The notes under the pieces are model-generated. The model did not search any database. It was given only the letters and a program-made list of their open reading frames with translations, and was not told the origin of the DNA. A stretch of DNA of 64,000 nucleotides from Jejuia algarum (lineage in GTDB: Bacteria > Bacteroidota > Bacteroidia > Flavobacteriales > Flavobacteriaceae): positions 1 through 64,000 of the forward strand of contig CANMAQ010000001.1 of assembly GCA_947495775.1 (NCBI GenBank), read 5' to 3'. The first letter of the stretch is position 1. Every line of letters begins with the position of its first letter. The translations under genes were made by a program, and so were the position numbers. Shown here piece after piece: positions 35,506-42,227 of this stretch.

Positions 35506-36663
35506 TTAAGTTAAAATACCTGCATGTATTAAAGGCTGTGCGACTTCAATAGGTGTTGCATTGTCTTCTTTTTTTGTTTTAAGTCCTTCTATTAATGCCA
35601 AATGTGCTGCATTAAGTTTTAACATATTTCTCGATACAAAATCGAACGCATAATAGTTGTCTTTATATTTTATAATTCCAAAACGCTCGTCATTAAATTT
35701 AAAATCTGCCAAACGCTCGTTATTGTATACGTTCTTTTTCATAGGAGACGGCGCGATAAATTGCTGGATGTACAACCAACCCTCCCATTGTTCTGGATAA
35801 CGTTTTAAAACCTCGGAAAAATCGTTGTAGATCTTCTGCGTGCATTCTAATGTAAACTGCGCTCTAGGTATTGTTCTATTAGGCGTAATAGTATTTAAAT
35901 AGTGTATGGTATTCTCAAATATATGAGAAGAAGCCCGGTAACTCATTAAAGAGGTTACTGGTGTGTTGGTGATGTATGAAATCTGTGCAATCCCCTTCCG
36001 CACATGAAAATTAGATTCTAAAAAAGAAACCGACACCATGTTATCGTGCGTTTTGTTACCGTTTGCGCCTTTATTACCATCTATATAAAACAAAAGCTGC
36101 CATCCTTTTTTAACCAACTTTACCATTTCCATAGCAGAGGACACTCTTTCGGCGATAATGATTTTATGATTTCTATTTGAGGATATGCGTTGCATAACTT
36201 CTAAACCTTCTTCCGCCTGGCTAGTGTATGCTTCTCTGTCAATAACTAATGCAAATTTAGCATTAGGGTGCTGCTTCGCTAAATACGCCAAAGGCAAACG
36301 GTAAGACCCCATATGAAACAAACAATATATATGACCTCCAGTCCCTATGTTTACCTGAGGGTTACGTTTTACCTTAATCGCATCCAACATGAGATGCAAG
36401 TACTCCAAATTAAAATAATCTTTTGCGGCTAAGTCTCTGTGCAGCATTAACGCTTTAAAAAAGGCCTCGTACTTATGATCAAATTTGTTTTTAAAAAAAT
36501 ATTTAAGATTAGATATCATAAAAAAATAGGTTCTCAAATCTGGAGCATCAAATGCCTTAAAACCACTCACAATCTGCTCTACATTTTGTTTGAAAGCGGC
36601 GAGACTTTCCTTATATTTTTGCTCTAATTCCACTTGGCTTTTGGCATTAAAATTTGATTTCAT
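35506..36663 (-). CDS. LpxL-like acyltransferase with a C-terminal PqqD-like domain
   Basis: 385 residues. Residues ~100-300 resemble the lysophospholipid acyltransferase family LpxL: a catalytic-type histidine H117 in CLFHMGSYRLPLAYLAK, FALVIDREAY, then LLFYIDGNKGANGN and FLESNFHVRKGIAQIS. In LpxL the motif is H followed four residues later by an acidic residue; here HMGSYR has Arg instead. The last ~60 residues (RFGIIKYKDNYYAFDFVSRN and following) look like the winged-helix PqqD/RRE fold that binds RiPP leader peptides. It sits between the arginase and ketosynthase genes. Proposed to move an acyl group from the carrier protein to the peptide, or to work with the GNAT; not shown. Confidence 0.65.
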   Translation of the reverse strand: MKSNFNAKSQVELEQKYKESLAAFKQNVEQIVSGFKAFDAPDLRTYFFMISNLKYFFKNKFDHKYEAFFKALMLHRDLAAKDYFNLEYLHLMLDAIKVKRNPQVNIGTGGHIYCLFHMGSYRLPLAYLAKQHPNAKFALVIDREAYTSQAEEGLEVMQRISSNRNHKIIIAERVSSAMEMVKLVKKGWQLLFYIDGNKGANGNKTHDNMVSVSFLESNFHVRKGIAQISYITNTPVTSLMSYRASSHIFENTIHYLNTITPNRTIPRAQFTLECTQKIYNDFSEVLKRYPEQWEGWLYIQQFIAPSPMKKNVYNNERLADFKFNDERFGIIKYKDNYYAFDFVSRNMLKLNAAHLALIEGLKTKKEDNATPIEVAQPLIHAGILT

Positions 36664-36716
36664 AATTACGTATTAACACATTTATTTTATACAATCGAAA
36701 GCTCTGCATGCTACTA

Positions 36717-37949
36717 CTACACAGGCTCTAAAACGGCATCATCGATTAAATTCATAAGCATAAATATTACATTTAAGGCGAGGTCTACCGTTAATTCATC
36801 GCTATCTAAACTAGGGTTCACCTCAACTAAATCTACACCTATAACATTTAAATGAGCCAACGTCTTTAGAATTCTATTTACATGACTGTAGTGGAGCCCA
36901 TTAATAACTGGCGTGGCTGTTCCTGATACATATACCGGATCGAAAACATCAATATCAAACGTGATATAAACGGGTAGATCATTAGAAATGATTTGCTCAA
37001 AATTGACCTCTTCATTCATAATTTGATCTGCCCAAATCACCTGTTGTTTTTTAGATTTTAGTCCCATATCTGCATTGACAACGCCTCGTACACCAACATG
37101 ATAGATCGTGGCAACGCTATCTTGTTTTAAACAGGATGTTATAAAATTGCCATGGTTGTGCGTCATGTCTCCCGATGTGTAAAGCGTATCATCTAAACGC
37201 TCGTAAGTATCTAAATGCGCATCGAAATGAATCACATTAAAACGTTTGTACTGCTCGCCTAAAGCTTTTATAATTGGAAAAGAAATTGAGTGATCTCCTC
37301 CTAACACAAAAGGGACTTTATTATGTTGTAGCAATTGTTTGATGCTTTTATAAATATTAGCATAGGTCTTTTGCTTAGACTCGTCTATGTTAATATATAA
37401 ATCGCCCCAATCTTTAATACTGTTATGACTAATATGTGCCTTGAGTTTTTTAAAATCTATGATAGAAGATATCGCCTCAAAATGTTTATCTATGGTTAAA
37501 TGGCAATTATGGCTTTTCGCATAAGCTCTTATATATTTTGGAGATTCGTAACACCTGTGGTCTTTTCTATTTCCATTTCCAAAAGGCACCCCTAAAAAGG
37601 CGATCTCTCTTTTGGGGTTGGTGAAATCTAAACTAGGACTATTAAAAAAATTATGCTCTGAAGGTTGCACCAAATGTTCATCGTCTTCACTTAAAACAAG
37701 GACTTTATGAGACACCAAAAAATTTATTTTTTCATAATATGCCGTCTCACTTATAGTTTTATTACTACTGCACGACGCGTAACTTTCTTTGATAGTCTGT
37801 GCTGTATCAAAGCCTTTTATTATGGAAGCTACTTTGGGGTTGATCCCAAAAACTTTTCGTGTAATGAGATGCTTTAATTGATACGTTTTATTGTTTTGCG
37901 CTACCAATACGATGTAACTTGATGTGGTATATTTAACGTTTTCTAACAT
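36717..37949 (-). CDS. Arginase-family enzyme with an N-terminal PqqD-like domain (candidate peptide arginase)
   Basis: 410 residues. Residues 114-410 form a ureohydrolase with all manganese ligands: H220 in GGDHS, D243/H245/D247 in HFDAHLD, D332/D334 in FDIDVFDP. The first ~100 residues are extra: strands SYIVLVAQNNKTYQLKHLI and helices resembling the PqqD leader-binding fold. Free-arginine metabolism is unlikely because the gene is coupled to a membrane protease and lipid genes, and both precursor peptides carry a single core arginine. Peptide arginases of the OspR type convert peptidyl Arg to Orn in RiPPs, which is the inferred role. It overlaps the protease gene by 17 bases. An agmatinase or formimidoylglutamase is the alternative. 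Confidence 0.78.
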   Translation of the reverse strand: MLENVKYTTSSYIVLVAQNNKTYQLKHLITRKVFGINPKVASIIKGFDTAQTIKESYASCSSNKTISETAYYEKINFLVSHKVLVLSEDDEHLVQPSEHNFFNSPSLDFTNPKREIAFLGVPFGNGNRKDHRCYESPKYIRAYAKSHNCHLTIDKHFEAISSIIDFKKLKAHISHNSIKDWGDLYINIDESKQKTYANIYKSIKQLLQHNKVPFVLGGDHSISFPIIKALGEQYKRFNVIHFDAHLDTYERLDDTLYTSGDMTHNHGNFITSCLKQDSVATIYHVGVRGVVNADMGLKSKKQQVIWADQIMNEEVNFEQIISNDLPVYITFDIDVFDPVYVSGTATPVINGLHYSHVNRILKTLAHLNVIGVDLVEVNPSLDSDELTVDLALNVIFMLMNLIDDAVLEPV

Positions 37950-39042
37950 ATTTCTTTATGAATTTAAAGGACAACACAACGAAAATGATATGTTTAACCG
38001 TAATTTGAAATAAAAACGTCGCATTAGCTTTTACAACCGCTATCACAGGCGTTTGCGACGCATTAAATAGCTCTAAAAGCTTAGGGTATTCTACCCTTAA
38101 ACTGTTAAAAATGTATATGATAATAAAAATGTAAGACACAAAAGCGCACACCGTATATAAGGCTAAAATGTAAAACTGCACTTTTGTATATTTTTTGAAA
38201 TAATTGCTATCTGAAACCAGTTTTACAAAAAAAAGTTTTACTTCTTTTTGTAGATTTGGAATGTTAAAATAATCGCTTAATATCCAGTAGCCATCATTTC
38301 TAAAAAAGGGATTTAGCGATACTAAAATGATTAAATAATTAATATAAATGACATAGGTCAATTGGGTGTACCCTGAAAGGTAACAAAGGACAATCAAAAC
38401 ATTAATAAAAATGATTTGGAAGTAAATCCCTCCTAAATTCACAATAATTCTTTTGTATTTATTTAAAACCCATATTTTGGACACATCAGAATAAAAAACT
38501 GGGAATACATAATAAAATCCAAACCCTATAGTTTTGGGCGTAATCCCATAGCTGGCAGAAGCACTTGCATGTCCCAATTCATGAAACAATAAAGACAACA
38601 ACAGTAATGGGTAAATAATAAAAACATTAAACGTATTAATATCAAAATCGAACTTGATTTGTGTAAAGAAAAACACATTCAAGACTAAAGACACCATACA
38701 AAACATATAAAAAGAAAAGCGTTTATACAGCGGTACCATTGCTTTACTTAAAAACGCAAGTACATTCCCTTTTATAAGCTCTATTTTTAAATAAATATAA
38801 GAGGCATGGGTTACTACCGATTTTTGTAAAACATGCTCTTGTTTTTCTATAAGTTCAACAATCTCATTTTCCTCTATGCTATAATCAAATTGTTCTAAAA
38901 CCATTTCTTTTATTTTAAAAATAGCGACCTTTTCATTATTCAATTTTAGGATATTAAATAATAAAGCAGAAGTTTTAAAAAACCGATTGTTGTACTCTAA
39001 AAAGTACCCTTCTTCTGTGGCTAAAAAAGCTATATCCTTCAT
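37933..39042 (-). CDS. M50 (site-2-protease-like) membrane protein with an N-terminal PqqD-like domain
   Basis: 369 residues. Residues 1-95 are a soluble domain (ATEEGYFLEYNNRFFKTSALL ... IVELIEKQEHVL) like the PqqD/RRE fold. Six or more membrane helices follow. The zinc motif HELGH is at 154-158 inside the second helix and the third ligand is D250 in SLNPFFRNDGYW. Relatives occur in RiPP gene clusters as leader peptidases or maturation factors. It is the first enzyme gene after the precursors, separated from them by a hairpin at 39061-39090, and overlaps the arginase gene. Proposed role: removal of the leader at the inner membrane. Confidence 0.8.
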   Translation of the reverse strand: MKDIAFLATEEGYFLEYNNRFFKTSALLFNILKLNNEKVAIFKIKEMVLEQFDYSIEENEIVELIEKQEHVLQKSVVTHASYIYLKIELIKGNVLAFLSKAMVPLYKRFSFYMFCMVSLVLNVFFFTQIKFDFDINTFNVFIIYPLLLLSLLFHELGHASASASYGITPKTIGFGFYYVFPVFYSDVSKIWVLNKYKRIIVNLGGIYFQIIFINVLIVLCYLSGYTQLTYVIYINYLIILVSLNPFFRNDGYWILSDYFNIPNLQKEVKLFFVKLVSDSNYFKKYTKVQFYILALYTVCAFVSYIFIIIYIFNSLRVEYPKLLELFNASQTPVIAVVKANATFLFQITVKHIIFVVLSFKFIKKYVRKR

Positions 39043-39060
39043 CTTGTCTTTGTGATTTAA

Positions 39061-39090
39061 AAGCTATGGAGTGGCAACACCCCATAGCTT
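39061..39090 (-). terminator. Hairpin between the precursor genes and the enzyme genes
   Basis: AAGCTATGG pairs with CCATAGCTT (nine pairs, with more pairing inside), followed on the minus strand by TTTT. It is placed 12 bases after the second precursor's stop and before the protease start. Such leaky terminators let short precursor transcripts exceed enzyme transcripts. Confidence 0.6.
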
Positions 39091-39102
39091 TATGAAATAG
39101 TC

Positions 39103-39207
39103 TTATTTCTGCTTGATTACACCACCACATCTTGCGGTATCTGCTGCAGCCATTTCTAATCTTTCTTCTAATTCTACAATCTCTAATTCGTTTTGAAAAT
39201 CTTTCAT
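39103..39207 (-). CDS. RiPP precursor peptide A, 34 residues
   Basis: ATG at 39207, TAA at 39103-39105. The peptide begins MKDFQNELEIVELEERLEM, an acidic amphipathic leader, and ends AAADTARCGGVIKQK. It is identical to the neighbouring peptide B over the first 31 residues; only the last three differ (KQK against NPK). It has no signal peptide or membrane segment. A single Arg and a single Cys sit side by side in the presumed core. It lies directly upstream of the protease and arginase genes and under the same promoter as peptide B, with its own copy of the leader-RNA element. Inferred substrate of the arginase. Confidence 0.75.
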   Translation of the reverse strand: MKDFQNELEIVELEERLEMAAADTARCGGVIKQK

Positions 39208-39234
39208 AATCTTTGAATTTAATTAATTAATTAA
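39208..39234 (-). promoter_or_regulatory. Short AT-only spacer before precursor A
   Basis: The start codon of precursor A is preceded by a TTAATTAATTAATTAATTT run with no Shine-Dalgarno sequence. An unstructured AT-rich stretch of this kind is typical for well translated messages in Bacteroidota. Confidence 0.4.
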
Positions 39235-39270
39235 TTTACCTACTCTGTTAAAGGCTTTTCAGTTTCTGCC
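39235..39270 (-). promoter_or_regulatory. Conserved leader-RNA element, copy 3 (before precursor A)
   Basis: On the minus strand GGC and GCC enclose the 12-base loop AGAAACTGAAAA, and GAGTAGGT follows after seven bases, ending 30 bases before the ATG of precursor A. Here the stem can extend to AAGGC/GCCTT. Confidence 0.6.
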
Positions 39271-39293
39271 TTAATTTAAAATTGAAATAATGC

Positions 39294-39398
39294 TTACTTA
39301 GGGTTGATAACTCCACCACATCTTGCAGTATCTGCTGCTGCCATTTCTAATCTTTCTTCTAACTCTACGATCTCTAATTCGTTTTGAAAATCTTTCAT
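39294..39398 (-). CDS. RiPP precursor peptide B, 34 residues
   Basis: ATG at 39398, TAA at 39294-39296. Leader identical to peptide A; the end reads AAADTARCGGVINPK. Nucleotide differences from copy A are mostly silent third-position changes, so the protein sequence is being kept. It is the first gene after the promoter at 39479-39486. Both peptides end a few residues after Cys-Gly-Gly-Val-Ile, so the Arg-Cys pair sits 8-9 residues from the C-terminus. No lanthionine, YcaO or radical-SAM enzyme is near, so the arginine, not the cysteine, is the likely site of modification. Confidence 0.77.
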   Translation of the reverse strand: MKDFQNELEIVELEERLEMAAADTARCGGVINPK

Positions 39399-39417
39399 TT
39401 TAAAAAGTTTTAATTTT

Positions 39418-39453
39418 TACACCTACTCTAATTAAGGCTTTTCGGTATCCGCC
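39418..39453 (-). promoter_or_regulatory. Conserved leader-RNA element, copy 2 (before precursor B)
   Basis: GGC/GCC enclose GGATACCGAAAA, followed after seven bases by GAGTAGGT, 22 bases before the ATG of precursor B. It lies downstream of the -7 box, so it is within the transcript. Confidence 0.65.
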
Positions 39454-39478
39454 AATTCGTTATTGCAATAATCTATTT

Positions 39479-39536
39479 CAAAACTAAACGGTTTAAAGAA
39501 AGAAGCCACTACACTAAAGAGTAGTACATATACTAC
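39479..39536 (-). promoter_or_regulatory. Promoter and inverted-repeat operator of the precursor operon
   Basis: TAGTTTTG (minus strand, 39479-39486) matches the -7 consensus TAnnTTTG; transcription would begin near 39472. Upstream, with 34 bases between, is the perfect inverted repeat GTAGTA CATA TACTAC (39521-39536). This is an activator-like position. The GTAGTAC half-site with the same spacing recurs before the GNAT gene, so the LuxR-type regulator at 40411 is the obvious candidate to bind here. Confidence 0.6.
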
Positions 39537-39657
39537 GCGTTAAAAACTACACTTTTGTGTAAACCCTTGAGATGCATAAAATAACAAGTATAGACCAACG
39601 CTGCGCCTTGCAATAACACACACAACGATAAACGGTACTGCTAGGCTATTACTCTAT

Positions 39658-40260
39658 TTAGATGGAGAGCGTGAGATACTTATATTTTGAGTAAAAACTT
39701 ATAAGACCTCGATAATCCATTACAATAGGCACTGTTTCCGAACCTAAATAATGTACAGATGCTCCTATTTCTGTTACTTTAATTCCTAGCAATCTTAAAG
39801 TTCTTAATAATTTGCTATCGCATTCTGCAAAAGCAATATTTTCTCTGTGCTTACATATGGGACTTATGGCGCAAACCATTAATTGCTTCAATAAACTAAT
39901 ATCTCTAAGCTCCTGTTTAATAGCAAAGCGCCCAATATGGTATATCGCATTTACATTAGGGTTATTAATGACTAAAAAAGGGTTAATTCCAAAAATTTTT
40001 TGAAGTGGCAATACATCGGTATAATTCCATTTTAGGACGCGTATTGCCCCATTAATAGTCCCTAGATTGTCTTTAGTAACATATACTTCAGAATCTTTAT
40101 AAAATGCTTTTTCCTCGTTATAGATACAAGCAATATCTTCTTCGTAGCCTGAAGGTCTTTGCGTTTTACAATGGTGTTTAAAATTTTCATTTACAATGAA
40201 TTTTGCCAAATCAGAGACTTGGTGTAATTCTAATTTTTCTAGATACGTTTTTGTGAACAT
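39658..40260 (-). CDS. FeeM-like GNAT acyltransferase (candidate peptide N-acyltransferase)
   Basis: 200 residues. It resembles N-acyl-amino-acid synthases and autoinducer synthases of the GNAT superfamily, which take long acyl chains from ACP: TKDNLGTINGAIRVLKWNY, then IYHIGRFAIKQELRDISLLK (107-126) as the core, AFAECDSKLLRTLRLLGIKV and ASVHYLGSETVPIVMDYRGL near the end. It lacks the usual acetyl-CoA loop RxxGxG. In selidamide biosynthesis GNAT-type enzymes acylate Orn or Lys of a RiPP, so its place next to a peptide arginase and an ACP module is telling. It has its own promoter (TAGGTTTG at 40289-40296) and points away from the regulator gene. Confidence 0.7.
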   Translation of the reverse strand: MFTKTYLEKLELHQVSDLAKFIVNENFKHHCKTQRPSGYEEDIACIYNEEKAFYKDSEVYVTKDNLGTINGAIRVLKWNYTDVLPLQKIFGINPFLVINNPNVNAIYHIGRFAIKQELRDISLLKQLMVCAISPICKHRENIAFAECDSKLLRTLRLLGIKVTEIGASVHYLGSETVPIVMDYRGLISFYSKYKYLTLSI

Positions 40261-40266
40261 TGTTAT

Positions 40267-40394
40267 AGTAGTACGTTAGTAATATGCTCAAACCTAACTC
40301 CAAAACGTATTATTTATATTACACAAAAAGGTAGTACTGAATTGATTAGTATGAAATTTATAGTGGATTTTTTATACAAAAAACACTATTTTTG
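40267..40394. promoter_or_regulatory. Divergent promoter region between acyltransferase and regulator genes
   Basis: Minus-strand -7 box TAGGTTTG (40289-40296) serves the GNAT gene; plus-strand TATTTTTG (40387-40394) lies 16 bases before the regulator ATG at 40411. GTAGTAC occurs at 40267-40273 and 40331-40337. The second is 34 bases from the GNAT -7 box, exactly the spacing seen at the precursor promoter. Confidence 0.55.
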
Positions 40395-40410
40395 TAAGAA
40401 ACACGTATTA

Positions 40411-41169
40411 ATGCCAAACATAAATGACTTCTTTTCTTTTAAAAATACGGTGAATGATATCACCACAGACGAGCAAAAACAGACCTTCAATTATTTAGAA
40501 CCGATTGAAGCTTTTGCAAGAACAACTTACAAAAGCATCTATGTTATCGACTATCAAGAAAAAGGGTTTGAATACGTTTCTGACAATCCATTATTCCTTT
40601 GCGGGCATACCGCCGCTGAAGTAAAGGAGATGGGCTATGCCTTTTACTTTAAATATGTTGTTCAAGCCGATTTAGACCTCCTTTTAAAAATAAATACTGT
40701 AGGTTTTGAATTTTATGAAAACATTCCAATTGAGGAAAGAAAAAACCACACCATCTCTTACGATTTTCATTTAAAAAACGAAGAGGGCAAAACTATTTTA
40801 ATCAACCAAAAACTCACACCTCTATTTCTAACACGCAAAGGAAAAGTTTGGAAAGCCATCTGTATTATTTCGCTCTCTGCCGAAAATAAATCTGGCAATA
40901 TTAAGATATATAAAAAAGGAGATAATACCGTTTTTAACTACGACTTAGAGGGGGGATATTGGAAAGAAACCAAGGTTATAGAATTAAGCAGTAGAGAGAA
41001 AGAAATTTTACAATACTCTACCAGAGGTTATACAATTAATGAGGTTGCCAGTGCCATATTTGTGTCTCCAGATACGGTGAAATTTCATCGAAAAAAATTA
41101 TTTGAAAAGCTAGATGTATCAAATATTTCTGAAGCTATTGCCTATGCCACCAACAACAAACTTATATAA
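40411..41169 (+). CDS. PAS-LuxR transcriptional regulator
   Basis: 252 residues from the ATG at 40411; earlier in-frame starts (TTG 40342, ATG 40351) would lie upstream of the putative -7 box at 40387. Residues ~30-160 form a PAS-like sensor domain (FEYVSDNPLFLCGHTAAEVKEM, then ISYDFHLKNEEGKTILINQK). The last ~65 residues are a LuxR/GerE helix-turn-helix: ELSSREKEILQYSTRGYTIN, then EVASAIFVSPDTVKFHRKKL, then FEKLDVSNISEAIAYA. It is divergent from the GNAT gene and next to the precursor operon. It probably binds the GTAGTAC sites. The ligand is unknown. Confidence 0.82.
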   Translation: MPNINDFFSFKNTVNDITTDEQKQTFNYLEPIEAFARTTYKSIYVIDYQEKGFEYVSDNPLFLCGHTAAEVKEMGYAFYFKYVVQADLDLLLKINTVGFEFYENIPIEERKNHTISYDFHLKNEEGKTILINQKLTPLFLTRKGKVWKAICIISLSAENKSGNIKIYKKGDNTVFNYDLEGGYWKETKVIELSSREKEILQYSTRGYTINEVASAIFVSPDTVKFHRKKLFEKLDVSNISEAIAYATNNKLI

Positions 41170-41345
41170 AAAGGCTTTATACATTAAGTATAACATCTTA
41201 ATATGAGCTGTGCGCCATCTCATATTGCTCAAAACAGCCCTCGCAAGTTAGTTTTCTCAATATCAAAATGACACATCCGTTTTTTTCAAAAATCAGCATT
41301 TCTAAAAAACCTATTGCCCCCTATAGTTTCAATATAAACTTCTGT

Positions 41346-42134
41346 CTATTGATTCATTATAGTTGACAAATAAAACTCCGGAAAGGTTTTAATCTTTTTA
41401 TCTGTTGCAATATTAAACAGCAAATGCGTGCACATTGCTGCTACAGTAGATGATGCTATAGATAATTGTGGTGGCGGTAAAATTTCCTTTTCGTTTTTAT
41501 ATTTTTCTACAATCTCATCGATCCAATAATGTGGGGTGCCCCAGAATTTCAAATAACTAGAAGCGTATTCTACCATTTTAATTTCATTAAATGTTTCATA
41601 GGGCTTTAATATTGATTTTAACGACACGCCATTAGGGGCAATAATTGCCACCAAACCACCCCATCCTAAATTATAAGGGTGTATTACAGGAATGCCTTTG
41701 GCTTGGCAAACCTCATCGAAAACCAACGGTATGTCTGTCGAGAAATCTAATGCATTTATAGCAACCTTGTGTCCAGCCACACATGCTTCCACATTATCTT
41801 TATCTAAAAAGAAATTGTATGTTTTAATTTTAGCATTGTTATTTATGGTTAACAATCGCTTTTTTAAGGCATCTACTTTATGAGTAGAGACATCATACTC
41901 TGTATAATTTTGCCTGTTTAAATTTGAATACTCTACGTGATCTCCATCTACAAGCGTTATGTTTTCAAAGCCTAATCGCAATGCACATTCGGCTATAACA
42001 CTACCAATACCAGAACCTCCTAAAAGTATGGGGAAATTTCTAATGGTATCTTGTTCTTGGGTATCTAAGTAAATTCTATTCCTATCGTATCTGCTATTAA
42101 TCATGTCAAGGGTTTTTACAAAAGTACTACTCAT
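41346..42134 (-). CDS. ThiF/E1-like adenylyltransferase
   Basis: 262 residues from the ATG at 42134; the frame begins at a GTG five codons earlier. The nucleotide-binding motif is LLGGSGIGSVIAECALRLG, with LVDGDHVEYSNLNRQNYTE as the second family signature, where E1 enzymes bind ATP and the acidic metal site. VAINALDFSTDIPLVFDEVCQ and GWGGLVAIIAPNG follow. There is no obvious ubiquitin-like partner in the window. It could adenylate a peptide C-terminus, as MccB does, which would fit the neighbouring peptide operon, or be unrelated. Its promoter box TAGGTTTG (42213-42220) equals that of the GNAT gene. Confidence 0.75.
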   Translation of the reverse strand: MSSTFVKTLDMINSRYDRNRIYLDTQEQDTIRNFPILLGGSGIGSVIAECALRLGFENITLVDGDHVEYSNLNRQNYTEYDVSTHKVDALKKRLLTINNNAKIKTYNFFLDKDNVEACVAGHKVAINALDFSTDIPLVFDEVCQAKGIPVIHPYNLGWGGLVAIIAPNGVSLKSILKPYETFNEIKMVEYASSYLKFWGTPHYWIDEIVEKYKNEKEILPPPQLSIASSTVAAMCTHLLFNIATDKKIKTFPEFYLSTIMNQ

Positions 42135-42227
42135 AAAATAATATAACACTACCCTAAAAGGTAGCTGCTATTAACTTACAAATACTTAAATCTCAAAATA
42201 GGCACTACCGACCAAACCTATTGCTAT

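Noticed and set aside
36717..37949. Ordinary arginase or agmatinase of nitrogen metabolism
   Set aside because: Catalytic residues would allow it, but the extra N-terminal domain, gene overlaps with the protease, and neighbouring Arg-containing peptides make a peptide substrate more likely. Kept as an alternative.
29207..40260. Lanthipeptide, YcaO or radical-SAM RiPP cluster
   Set aside because: No cyclase, dehydratase of the LanB/LanM type, YcaO or radical-SAM CxxxCxxC protein is present; the enzymes point to arginine and acyl chemistry.
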